NCBI GenBank assembly: GCA_900548775.1
Contig: URLM01000014.1
Coordinates: 1-36,560 of the forward strand
Reading direction: 5' to 3'
Length of the DNA stretch: 36,560 bases
Source: an uncultured Olsenella sp.
GTDB taxonomy: Bacteria > Actinomycetota > Coriobacteriia > Coriobacteriales > Atopobiaceae
A model generated the notes under the pieces. It was given only the letters and a program-made list of their open reading frames with translations, was not told the origin of the DNA and ran no database searches. Both the position numbers and the translations under genes were made by a program. Numbering within the stretch: the stretch's first letter is position 1; each line of letters opens with the position of its first letter. Positions 7,986-14,944 of this stretch are shown here, piece by piece.

Positions 7986-8150
7986 AAGCGCATGCGGGGC
8001 GGGGTCGCGGCGAGCGGCCCTGTCCCCGCTATCTTCGACGCGGCGGCACTCACCTTGAGGGCGTGGCCTCGCCAGCGCGACCGACGGTAATCTGGCGATA
8101 CGAGATGAGACGGGCGGGAGCCACCTCCGACGAGAGTTGGAGGTAAGCCG
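7986..8150 (+). other. Intergenic region before the small membrane peptide
   Basis: The first part has a GC-rich hairpin, GCGGGG (7994-7999) against CCCCGC (8024-8029), without a T-run. Near 8096-8115 is GATACGAGATGAGACGGG, which resembles the predicted antisense promoter on the other strand (TATGATATGAGACGGG), so it is a candidate toxin promoter. No further gene is seen. Confidence 0.35.
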
Positions 8151-8399
8151 ATGAGCGATTACGAGATTGTCAGCACCATGATCAACCTTGTGACACTTGT
8201 CATCGCGGCGATAGCCCTTGGTCTGAACATCAGGCCAAGAGGATGGCCGTCCCCAGAAGCTAGGAACGGCCATCCTCTCCACGCTGAAAACGTGAGAAAT
8301 GGAGGTGGCCTGTCCCGCGCCCACGGGTGCCACCCGTCTCATATCATAGCAGAGAATCAGGGGTCGAGAAAGGCGCCGCTCAATCTCTCTCCGGCGTAA
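8151..8399 (+). CDS. Small holin-like (type I toxin-like) membrane peptide
   Basis: An 82-codon ORF with an excellent ribosome site (GGAGG at 8139-8143, seven bases before ATG). The first 27 residues, MSDYEIVSTMINLVTLVIAA followed by IALGLNI, form one hydrophobic helix behind an MSxYE start, the hallmark of the putative holin-like toxins related to TxpA/BsrG. The remaining 55 residues are polar and are encoded across a long hairpin (8239-8277), so the functional part may be only the N-terminus. In that family the toxin inserts into the membrane and is silenced by an overlapping antisense RNA; a candidate is listed next. The length is greater than the usual 30-60 residues. The functional call is an inference from sequence pattern. 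Confidence 0.55.
   Translation: MSDYEIVSTMINLVTLVIAAIALGLNIRPRGWPSPEARNGHPLHAENVRNGGGLSRAHGCHPSHIIAENQGSRKAPLNLSPA
8236..8348 (-). ncRNA. Candidate antisense RNA to the toxin-like gene
   Basis: On the minus strand TATGAT (plus 8343-8348) is a good -10 element with no clear -35, and would start RNA near 8336. The transcript would cover the 3' half of the small ORF, pass an ACGGGTG/CACCCGT hairpin (8323-8337) and reach the 12-bp stem-loop. This is the layout of type I antitoxin RNAs such as RatA. No expression evidence is available. Confidence 0.35.
8239..8277. repeat. Perfect 12-bp stem-loop inside the toxin-like ORF
   Basis: GAGGATGGCCGT (8239-8250) pairs exactly with ACGGCCATCCTC (8266-8277) around a 15-base loop. 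No T-run follows on the plus strand, so it is not a classic terminator. It could form in both the sense and the antisense transcript, as in RNA-regulated toxin genes. Confidence 0.8.
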
Positions 8400-8434
8400 T
8401 TGCATCGGTCGCAGAAGGTTTCTCCTCGGGCCAC

Positions 8435-9340
8435 CTACTCGCACTGACGCTTCTTGCCCTTTCGCGCTGCCTCCATCTCATCAAGCCGGCGCTCGTTCTC
8501 TTGGTACTGCTCTACGGGCACTGGCCTTACGTGCAGGCCCTCGGCCCAGTTGCCGCTCTCGTGTTTCTTGAGGTGGCGGTATCCAACAACCGAGAAGACC
8601 AAGGCTCCCACAAAGTTCACCAGAAGGTCCTTCATTGTGTCGATGAGCCCGATGTCAAGGTATCCGTTGATGGTCGTGGTCTCGCCTGCGGCTGTGGTCA
8701 TCGTGGTTGTCGCAATGTCGTTGATTTGGATGCGGTTCCCCTCGTTTGCGGGGTCGAGCGCAACGGAGGATATGCTCGTGACGAAGGTGTCCTTCTGCAT
8801 GTCCATCCCAAAGAATGTGTCGAAGCTAAACTCGACAAACTCCCAGAGGACGCCGATGGTCATCGAGAAGCAAAAGGCAACCAGCGTTACATAGATAGGG
8901 GAGAGGCTGATGTTCTTGCTCGACCCGTTGAGAAGGTCGACAAGGGAGAAGCCAATGGCCGCGCAGAGAAAGCCGTTGAGCGTGTGCAGGATGGTGTCCC
9001 AGCCAGGAATCAGCACGTAGTAGTGGTCAATCTCTCCGAGAATCTCTGCGGCGAAGATGAACGAATAGATAATTGCCTGGAAGAGGCCGGGAATCTCTAT
9101 ATGGGTCATCCCCTCGACGAGCGATGGGACGAGGAATAGCACGAGCACCAGTATCGAGATGGCCACGCCCTCCCAACGCTGGGTCATGATGCATCGGATG
9201 AGCGTGACGAGAACGAGCGCCCTGAGAATCGAATAGAGGATGAAGGCGCGGCGATTGAGCGCAATGCGGTCTTTAAGACGACGCACGATTGATTGGAGCC
9301 TGCCCTTTTGGCATGAGACGTTCCCTTCACGGTTCAACAT
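8435..9340 (-). CDS. YjdF/DUF2238-like polytopic membrane protein
   Basis: A 301-residue protein with about seven hydrophobic segments: AFILYSILRALVLVTLI, WEGVAISILVLVLFLVPSLV, LFQAIIYSFIFAAEIL, then GWDTILHTLNGFLCAAIGFS, YVTLVAFCFSMTIGVLWEFV and a C-terminal LVNFVGALVFSVVGY. The motifs HTLNGF, GVLWEFVEFSFD, MQKDT and DTMKDLLVNFVGA are those of the DUF2238/YjdF membrane family, whose role is unknown. A loop of about 45 polar residues (around 190-235) breaks the last two segments. The C-terminus is charged and cytoplasmic. The start ATG at 9340 lacks a clear ribosome site, so an internal start is possible. It is transcribed toward the toxin-like gene. Confidence 0.7.
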   Translation of the reverse strand: MLNREGNVSCQKGRLQSIVRRLKDRIALNRRAFILYSILRALVLVTLIRCIMTQRWEGVAISILVLVLFLVPSLVEGMTHIEIPGLFQAIIYSFIFAAEILGEIDHYYVLIPGWDTILHTLNGFLCAAIGFSLVDLLNGSSKNISLSPIYVTLVAFCFSMTIGVLWEFVEFSFDTFFGMDMQKDTFVTSISSVALDPANEGNRIQINDIATTTMTTAAGETTTINGYLDIGLIDTMKDLLVNFVGALVFSVVGYRHLKKHESGNWAEGLHVRPVPVEQYQENERRLDEMEAARKGKKRQCE

Positions 9341-9543
9341 GTGATGAAAGAAATCCTAGCCTACGCAGAGAGGCTCCACGAGGCTCTTCTCGCCTGCGCC
9401 CAGGCTGGCGCCAAACTGCCTCCCTTTTTCAGCGTCGTCGAGAATTACTATGGATCGTGAACGTGCCGCGCATTCGGTGGGTAATAACCGAATGCGTGAC
9501 ATAGCACAGGGTGCCGACACCCGTTCAAGAGGGGGTATCGTTC
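9341..9543 (+). other. Divergent intergenic region upstream of the TIM-barrel gene
   Basis: The region separates the divergent YjdF-like and TIM-barrel genes. It holds the inverted repeat listed at 9469-9496 and the ribosome site GAGGGGGT (9529-9536). No further gene is visible. Confidence 0.5.
9469..9496. promoter_or_regulatory. 10-bp inverted repeat upstream of the TIM-barrel gene
   Basis: CGCATTCGGT (9469-9478) and ACCGAATGCG (9487-9496) are perfect inverted repeats separated by eight bases. It sits 48 bases before the start codon and could be an operator or a leader hairpin. No other copy was noticed in the window. Confidence 0.6.
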
Positions 9544-10335
9544 ATGGATGAGAACAGCATGGAGCCGGTTGTGGTTCCAACGCCTGTGAAGAAGGAAGCT
9601 CCGATCATTCAGGCGAGGCTGCGTCACAAGATTCTCAAGATGCCGGAGGAGTCCTGGAAGGCGAGCGGCATTCGCATCTTTGGCCGCAAGATTCGCTCGC
9701 TGGTCTACACCACCGACCTCGCGGTCATCAAGAACTGCGACGCAGACGCCGTCTTCGCCGTCTACCCCTTCACGCCGCAGCAGTCCATCTCCGAGGCAAT
9801 CATCGATGCCGCGAGCATCCCAGTGTTTTGCGGCATCGGCGGTGGCACAACGCGTGGCGTTCGCACGGTGACCCTCGCGCACGACGTGGAATGCCAGGGT
9901 GCCATGGGCGTGGTTCTCAACTCGCCCATCTCCAACGTCAACCTCCGTGCCGTGTCTCTCGCAATTGACATTCCTACGGTCATCACCGTTGTGAGCGCCG
10001 ACACCGACATTGCCGCGCGAATCGATGCCGGTGCGGCAATCATCAACGTTGCTGGCGGCAAGGACACGCCGTGCATCGTGAGCAAGATCCGCGAGAAGTT
10101 CCCAGACGTCCCCATCATCGCGTCGAGTGGCGGCACGGAGGAGTCCACGCGCGCCACGGTCGAGGCCGGCGCAAACGCCGTCACATACACCCCTCCCGCG
10201 CCAGCCATTCTCTTCAAGCAGATGATGGCCCAGTACCGCAGCCCCGCTGCAACCACAGAGCAGCCTCAGCACACCGCGCTCGAGGTGCTCCAGGCGGCTG
10301 GGCTCTGGCACGATCAGAACGGGCAGAGTCACTAA
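9544..10335 (+). CDS. Putative TIM-barrel (phosphate-binding) enzyme of unknown substrate
   Basis: 263 residues from ATG 9544, with ribosome site GAGGGGGT seven bases upstream; a GTG at 9511 in frame lacks one. The alternating strand/helix pattern, with glycine-rich turns at strand ends, fits a beta/alpha barrel: VFCGIGGGTTRG, GVVLNSPISN, TVITVVSADTDI, AAIINVAGGKDTP, IIASSGGTEES, GANAVTYTPPAPA. The late SSGGT segment is in the usual position of a phosphate-binding loop. Similar proteins in Gram-positive bacteria are annotated only as hydrolase-like or uncharacterised barrel proteins, so I give no reaction. It lies upstream of hisS in the same direction with a 173-base gap, probably as a separate unit. 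Confidence 0.6.
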   Translation: MDENSMEPVVVPTPVKKEAPIIQARLRHKILKMPEESWKASGIRIFGRKIRSLVYTTDLAVIKNCDADAVFAVYPFTPQQSISEAIIDAASIPVFCGIGGGTTRGVRTVTLAHDVECQGAMGVVLNSPISNVNLRAVSLAIDIPTVITVVSADTDIAARIDAGAAIINVAGGKDTPCIVSKIREKFPDVPIIASSGGTEESTRATVEAGANAVTYTPPAPAILFKQMMAQYRSPAATTEQPQHTALEVLQAAGLWHDQNGQSH

Positions 10336-10508
10336 GAGTACGACCTCGCGCATAGACGGACGCATCATCTACCTTTCCGCTACAAGCGCCGCCTAGACAG
10401 GGCGGGCGCTATACTTGCAACCCGAGTATGGTCGCGGAAGGCGGCGCGCAGGACGCGTCGTTTGTGGCCGCGGCCAGATGCGCCCCCAGGGCGCGGAAGG
10501 AGCACCAC
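10336..10508 (+). other. Leader/intergenic region of hisS
   Basis: It contains a possible -10 element TATACT (10410-10415) with no good -35, and the ribosome site GGAAGGAG ending six bases before the hisS ATG. I saw no T-box specifier structure. Confidence 0.4.
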
Positions 10509-11825
10509 ATGGCACAGCGGGTTCAGGGAACCGAGGACCTCTTCGGTGGATACATGCGCGCGTGGCAGCACATGCAGGACGTGGCGCGCGACCTCTTTGG
10601 CGCGTACGGCTTCGACATGGTCGAGACGCCAGCAATCGAGCAGGTAGACACGTTCGTGCACGGCATCGGCGAGTCGACTGACGTCGTGCGTAAGGAGATG
10701 TTCCGCATCGTCTCCGGCGCGCTCTTCGAGAACCTGCTCGAGCAGGGCTCTGAGGCTGGCCTCAAGCCCAAGCAGCGCCTGGCCATGCGTCCCGAGGGTA
10801 CTGCCGGCGTGGTGCGCGCGGCGGTCGAGAACAACATGGTTCCTCAGGGCGCCGCACCTGCCAAGCTGTGGTACGCCGAGGCAATGTTCCGTGGTGAGCG
10901 TCCCCAGAAGGGCCGTCTCCGCCAGTTCCACCAGGTGGGCGTCGAATGGCTTGGCGCCGCGGACCCGGCGGCGGACGCCGAGTGCATCATCATGCTCATG
11001 GAGTACTACAAGCGCCTTGGCTTTGACCCCTCCCGCCTGCGCCTCTCCATCAACTCGATGGGTGACGCTGCGTGCCGCCCCGCATATCGCGAGAAGGTCC
11101 GCCAGTTCATTCTCGACCACGCGGACGAGATGTGCGAGGACTGCCTCGAGCGCGCGGAGATCAATCCCCTGCGCAGCTTCGACTGCAAGAACGACCACTG
11201 CCGCGAGGTCATGCGCGACGCCCCTCTCGCTAAGGACAACCTCTGTGACGACTGTGCCGAGCACTATGCCCAGGTGAAACGCTACCTCGATGCCGCAGGC
11301 GTCTCTTACGTTGAGGACCCCACCCTTGTGCGCGGCCTCGACTACTACACCCGCACGGTCTTCGAGGTTGAGGCCGTGGACGGTGGCGTTGGCGCAATCG
11401 GCGGCGGCGGTCGCTACGACGGCCTCATGGAGCTCGAGGGCGGAAAGCCCACCCCCGGCATCGGCTTCGCGGTGGGCTTCGAGCGCATTGCCCTCGCGCT
11501 TGCTGCACAGGGTGGCTCGCTCGAGACTCCCCAGCCGGGCTGCGTCTACGTGGCAGGGACCTCTGCGGACGAGCGCGAGGCGGTCTTCTCGGCCACGCTT
11601 GCGCTTCGTCAGGCGGGCGTTCGCACCGAGGCCGACTACCAGGGTCGTTCGCTCAAGAGCCAGTTCAAGCAGGCCGACAAGCTCGGCGCTCGCGTGTGCG
11701 TGGTCATCGGGCCCGACGAGGTGGCGGCCAATGCCGTGACCCTGCGCGACATGGAGACGCACGAGCAGACCCAGGTGCCCGTCGAGGCGCTTGTCCCTGC
11801 GGTGAGCGCACGACTGGCGCGGTAG
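10509..11825 (+). CDS. hisS: Histidyl-tRNA synthetase
   Basis: 438 residues, normal for bacterial HisRS, charging tRNA-His in the cytoplasm. Class II motifs are visible: VQGTEDLF at the N-terminus, RPEGT (94-98), motif 2 FRGERPQKGRLRQFHQ (127-142), the histidine-specific box LVRGLDYYTRTVFE (around 273-286), GGGGRYDGL and motif 3 GIGFAVGFERIALAL. The C-terminal anticodon-binding domain ends in ARVCVVIGPDE. ATG 10509 has an AAGGAG ribosome site six bases upstream; the frame is open further upstream, to 10428, but without a ribosome site. In many bacteria aspS follows hisS, but here the next gene is on the other strand. Confidence 0.97.
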   Translation: MAQRVQGTEDLFGGYMRAWQHMQDVARDLFGAYGFDMVETPAIEQVDTFVHGIGESTDVVRKEMFRIVSGALFENLLEQGSEAGLKPKQRLAMRPEGTAGVVRAAVENNMVPQGAAPAKLWYAEAMFRGERPQKGRLRQFHQVGVEWLGAADPAADAECIIMLMEYYKRLGFDPSRLRLSINSMGDAACRPAYREKVRQFILDHADEMCEDCLERAEINPLRSFDCKNDHCREVMRDAPLAKDNLCDDCAEHYAQVKRYLDAAGVSYVEDPTLVRGLDYYTRTVFEVEAVDGGVGAIGGGGRYDGLMELEGGKPTPGIGFAVGFERIALALAAQGGSLETPQPGCVYVAGTSADEREAVFSATLALRQAGVRTEADYQGRSLKSQFKQADKLGARVCVVIGPDEVAANAVTLRDMETHEQTQVPVEALVPAVSARLAR

Positions 11826-11952
11826 CGCCAGCACCTGACGGCGCCGCAAGCCCAGCGCTTGGCGAGGCCGGAAGTTCCGTGTCCCGCGCAGCGGGAAGTA
11901 CCGTGTCCAGCGCCGCCAATGTTGAGCTTTCGTACGAGATCCCGTCTAACGT

Positions 11953-11987
11953 GTGCCCTCCGGCGTCATTTTGGCGCCAGAGGGCAC
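11953..11987 (+). terminator. Hairpin downstream of hisS, related to the 61-bp repeat
   Basis: GTGCCCTC (11953-11960) pairs with GAGGGCAC (11980-11987) and is followed by ATTTCTTCT. The preceding TCGTACGAGATCCCGT and the loop GGCGTCATTT match the 61-bp tandem unit near 13.1 kb, so this is a stray copy of that element. Confidence 0.5.
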
Positions 11988-12082
11988 ATTTCTTCTCGCA
12001 TGCTGGAGGCACCTCGGGTACCCATCCCCGTGTTCAGCATCGTCTGCTGTGCCAAGCGCGCCCTGCTGTGGCCCCTCGCGAA

Positions 12083-12157
12083 GTTTATCGCTTATTCTTA
12101 AAATGGTGCTGCGTTTCCGCAGGTCGACGAGATCGTTTTTAAGAAATGGCGATAAGC
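12083..12157. repeat. AT-rich imperfect inverted repeat
   Basis: GTTTATCGCTTATTCTTAAA (from 12083) and the complement of GTTTTTAAGAAATGGCGATA (from 12135) form arms of about 22 bases with a handful of mismatches, about 30 bases apart. The AT content contrasts with the neighbourhood. It may be a regulatory site or a small element remnant. Confidence 0.5.
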
Positions 12158-12174
12158 TACGCCAGTAATCGCAT

Positions 12175-12200
12175 GCTGCCGGCGCGGGCAGACCGGCAGC
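12175..12200. terminator. GC-rich hairpin between convergent genes
   Basis: GCTGCCGG (12175-12182) pairs with CCGGCAGC (12193-12200) around ten bases. AAAA follows on the plus strand, which reads as TTTT before the hairpin on the minus strand, so termination activity is uncertain. Confidence 0.4.
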
Positions 12201-12232
12201 AAAAGGCAAGCGGCGCGAGAGATGCGCCGTCG

Positions 12233-12964
12233 CTACGCGAAGCGCCGGTCGTGCTTGGCCGCCGAGCGTACCACGAGGAACACAATCACGTAGATCACGG
12301 CGACTACTAGCAGAAACGTGCCGTCTCCGTAGTTTGCCAGCGTGGCGGTGGCGTCGTAGAGCCCGTGCAGCATGGCCGAGAGCGCAAAGCCAATAACAAC
12401 GCACAGCGCGGACCCAATGCGGTGACCGCGCACGACGAGGTACTTGGCCTCCCCGTAGAGCATGCCAAACAGCACGGCAAAGCCCATGTGAGCGGGTATC
12501 GCCATGACCGCTCGACTCATGAGCACGCCCGTGCCGTAGTTGAGTCCGTACATCACGTTTTCCATGGCCGCAAAGCCGAGCGAGGTGAAGACCGCGTACA
12601 CTACGCCGTCGTAGCGGCAGTTAAACGCTTGGTTGTTCCACGTGGCGCGTCCCATGAGGATGTACTTGCATGCCTCCTCGATGACGCCCACGACCACGAA
12701 GTCAGACAGGAACTCAAAGCCGAGCGTGTTCTCCCTGAGGCCGGACAGAAGGCCATAGACGGACATTCCCACCTGCTCGAATATGCCAGCGAGAAATGCC
12801 GCCAGCACCCCCTGCAGGATGAGGTGCGTAAGAAGCCCCGCAGGCTCCTTCTCCAAGGGGTCGAGGTTGTAGACGTAGCGCATGAGGACGACCGCCGGAC
12901 CGATGGCCAGGACGAGAAAGAACAGCAGGTAGAGTGTCAGACCGTCTGCCAGAAGGAAGAACAT
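12233..12964 (-). CDS. PrsW-type intramembrane metalloprotease
   Basis: 243 residues from ATG 12964 (AAAGGTG just upstream). The protein is almost entirely hydrophobic helices. The diagnostic PrsW motifs are present: EEACK (EExxK, residues 96-100), FAAME (FxxxE, 131-135), H159 in AHMGF and H200 with D204 in HGLYD, the likely metal ligands. LDPLEKEP (34-41) near the N-terminus is also typical. In Bacillus, PrsW cleaves an anti-sigma factor (RsiW) in response to stress; the substrate here is unknown and no anti-sigma gene is adjacent. The frame stays open upstream, through the 61-bp repeats, to 13147, but that extension is repeat-derived and not part of the family. Confidence 0.85.
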   Translation of the reverse strand: MFFLLADGLTLYLLFFLVLAIGPAVVLMRYVYNLDPLEKEPAGLLTHLILQGVLAAFLAGIFEQVGMSVYGLLSGLRENTLGFEFLSDFVVVGVIEEACKYILMGRATWNNQAFNCRYDGVVYAVFTSLGFAAMENVMYGLNYGTGVLMSRAVMAIPAHMGFAVLFGMLYGEAKYLVVRGHRIGSALCVVIGFALSAMLHGLYDATATLANYGDGTFLLVVAVIYVIVFLVVRSAAKHDRRFA

Positions 12965-13019
12965 GGTGCACCTTTCCGCGAAGTCTCTGCTGGTTGAAGG
13001 GTACCCCATAGCTGAGAAA

Positions 13020-13382
13020 AAGCACCCTCCGGCGAGAATTCGGCGCCGGAAGGCGCGTCTCGTACGGAATCCCGTCGGGAACCGGTCCCCCGGCGTCAAT
13101 TCCTCGCCGGAGGGCGCGTCTCGTACGTGATTGATGCGGCAACGCACCTTCCGGCGTCAATTCTTCTCCGAAGGTCATATTTCCGCAGGAGGGGAGAAGG
13201 AAACCCCCGCTGTGGCGTCATTTCCTCGCCGGAAGGCCCTTCTCGTACGGAATCCCGTATGAAACCCCCGCTGTGGCGTCATTTCTTCTCCGGAAGGGGC
13301 GTTTCGTACGTGATTGCCTCGGGAACCCCTGCTGCGGCGTCAAATCCGCGCTGGAAGGCCCTTTTCGTACGGAATCCCGTAT
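13020..13382. repeat. Six tandem 61-bp hairpin repeats
   Basis: The core GGCGTCA (GGCGAGA in unit 1) recurs at 13031, 13092, 13153, 13214, 13275 and 13336, exactly 61 bases apart each time. A unit contains a hairpin of the kind CCGGCG...CGCCGG with loop TCAATTCCT, then TCTCGTACG and either GAATCCCGT or TGATTG. Units 1, 4 and 6 end in GAATCCCGT, units 2 and 5 in TGATTG, and unit 3 is degenerate. The array fills the gap between the stop of the antiporter gene and the start of the prsW-like gene on the minus strand. A solitary copy lies after hisS. Confidence 0.9.
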
Positions 13383-14762
13383 CTACGCTGCGGCGGGCAT
13401 CCTCCGCACGTCGTCGGCGGGCGTGAGGCCCAGGAGCTGTGCGGGCTTGCTGTCGGGAAACTCGGGGCGCCTGCGCTGCCAGACGCTTATCGCCAGGGTC
13501 CATAGCGGCAGCAGGTAGCAGAACGTTGCCGCCACGATGCTCAGTGCCGGTGCCCCCACGCTCGAGAGCACGGCTACGTTGGAGATTGACCACGGCACGA
13601 GCGGGCTTACGATGACCACGCTGTTCTCGAGGTCAAGCGCGAGGGCACTCCCCGTGCCCTCGGTACGACGGCACAGCTGGTCGGTGAGCATGATGGCAAG
13701 CGTCTGGTTGCACGCGACCATGCACGAGACCACGCTCGTCGCAAGCACCCCAATGAACGGGGTGGAACGGCGCGAGAAGCCCGTGACCAGCCCCACGGCG
13801 CCATCGAGCAGCCCAGTCCTCTTGAAGATGCCCGCATAGGTGGACGAGACGCCCACCACGAGCGTCACGTTGGACATCGAGACGACCCCGCCGCCGTCGA
13901 TGAGCGGCGCCACCGCAGGATCTGCGGCATGATAGCCAAAGACGAGAAGTTGCGGAAGGTCAGCAGGCGAGACCCCCTGCACCCCAACGCACACCACACA
14001 TGCCACGCCCAGGCTTACCGCCATGGCAACCAGCACATTCACGCGGGCGAGTGAGAGCGCCACGACCAGCGCCGCCGGGAGGATCACAAGCCAAGAAAGC
14101 GAGAACTTCTCGGCTAGCGCCGCCGCTACGCCTGCTGCGCTTGAACCTCCCTTTGTCTGCATGCCCATCGCGAGGTACGCAGCGCAGGCGACGAGAAACG
14201 GCACGAGGCCGGTACGCAGCATGCGACGCACGTTGTCGTAGAGGCTCGTGCCCGTGAGCTTTGACACCAGGACGGCGCTTCCCGAGAGCGGGGAGCAGCG
14301 GTCTCCAAAGTAGCAGCCGGCGAGCACCGCGCCACCGGTGACCAGCTCGTCTGCTCCCATGGCGTGCGCGACGGCCATGCAGATGACGCCCATCGTGGCT
14401 GCCGTGCCAAAGGCCGTGCCCATGAGGAGCGACATGAGGCAGCAGAGGAGAAACGCCGCAAGCACGGCGGCGGACGGCTGGACGAGCGAGGAGGACCAGC
14501 TCACGATTGCGGCGATGGTGCCGGAGGCGCGCCATGCCGCGGCAAGCGCTCCCGCAACCACAAAGAGGGCGAGCATGGAGGCAACGGAGCGCATGGATGA
14601 CGCGCCGGCACGCAGCAGCTCGGGGAGTCTGGCGCCATGGTGCATGCCGTAGCCGAGGAAGAGCACAAGCCCGGCCGCGAGTATTGCTGCCAGGGGAATC
14701 CCAAAGGCAGTGCCCGCCACGAGCATCCCCGCAAACACCCCAAGCGTTGCCGTCTCTGCCAT
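13383..14762 (-). CDS. NhaC-type Na+/H+ antiporter family protein
   Basis: About 459 residues and roughly twelve hydrophobic segments, located in the cytoplasmic membrane and predicted to exchange sodium (or a related substrate) for protons. Family-like features are GTAFGTAATMGVICMAVAHA, GGAVLAGCYFGDRCSPLSG (the polar motif within the membrane), the long periodic helices and SPLVPWSISN near the C-terminus. I chose ATG 14762, which has AAGGACGAGGG directly upstream; an in-frame ATG at 14816 would add 18 residues but has no ribosome site. It is divergent from the LysR regulator at 14945, which may control it. Close relatives transport other ions or organic solutes, so the substrate is inferred. 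Confidence 0.8.
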   Translation of the reverse strand: MAETATLGVFAGMLVAGTAFGIPLAAILAAGLVLFLGYGMHHGARLPELLRAGASSMRSVASMLALFVVAGALAAAWRASGTIAAIVSWSSSLVQPSAAVLAAFLLCCLMSLLMGTAFGTAATMGVICMAVAHAMGADELVTGGAVLAGCYFGDRCSPLSGSAVLVSKLTGTSLYDNVRRMLRTGLVPFLVACAAYLAMGMQTKGGSSAAGVAAALAEKFSLSWLVILPAALVVALSLARVNVLVAMAVSLGVACVVCVGVQGVSPADLPQLLVFGYHAADPAVAPLIDGGGVVSMSNVTLVVGVSSTYAGIFKRTGLLDGAVGLVTGFSRRSTPFIGVLATSVVSCMVACNQTLAIMLTDQLCRRTEGTGSALALDLENSVVIVSPLVPWSISNVAVLSSVGAPALSIVAATFCYLLPLWTLAISVWQRRRPEFPDSKPAQLLGLTPADDVRRMPAAA

Positions 14763-14944
14763 GTCCCTCGTCCTTCTCAGCGCGTCCTTCCAAGGCATGA
14801 GAAACACTATGGACATATGACAACCAAGTCAAACTGATTAATATGGTATAAATCACCAAATCATTTTGTAATATGGACTCAGCAGGAATAACGCGCAGTG
14901 GCGGGGCCGCTGCATGCATGAATTGCGCTGAGAGGTGCCGAGTC
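14763..14944. promoter_or_regulatory. Divergent promoter region between the antiporter and LysR genes
   Basis: The AT-rich stretch 14820-14875 stands out. It holds TGGT-ATAAATC-ACCA, an interrupted dyad of the sort LysR regulators bind, and TTGACT on the minus strand as a possible -35 for the antiporter. TATAAA or TAATAT could serve as -10 for the plus strand. The arrangement suggests that the LysR protein controls both genes. Confidence 0.45.

Larger units (their letters stand above)
11826..12232. other. Intergenic region between the convergent hisS and prsW-like genes
   Basis: About 400 bases without a gene. In order it has a GC-rich region with two 20-base near-identical direct repeats (11870-11889 and 11894-11913), a solitary copy of the 61-bp hairpin unit (about 11930-11990) that doubles as a possible hisS terminator, an AT-rich inverted repeat (12083-12157) and a GC hairpin (12175-12200). 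Confidence 0.6.

Noticed and set aside
10380..11849. 489-codon minus-strand frame opposite hisS
   Set aside because: hisS is certain from class II synthetase motifs; the antisense frame is a codon-bias shadow.
11870..11913. 20-base near-identical direct repeats after hisS
   Set aside because: Two adjacent GC-rich copies with two or three mismatches; too short and too local to claim as an element, so only mentioned in the intergenic entry.
12965..13147. N-terminal extension of the PrsW-like gene through the repeats
   Set aside because: The frame stays open only because it reads repeat units; the PrsW family starts at the hydrophobic segment and ATG 12964 has a ribosome site.
13020..13382. 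CRISPR array
   Set aside because: The period is constant at 61 bases, but the whole unit is repeated imperfectly with no unique spacers between short conserved repeats, and no cas gene is near.
13127..13518. Overlapping plus-strand frames across the 61-bp array
   Set aside because: Their periodic sequence is a translation of the repeat with no ribosome site.
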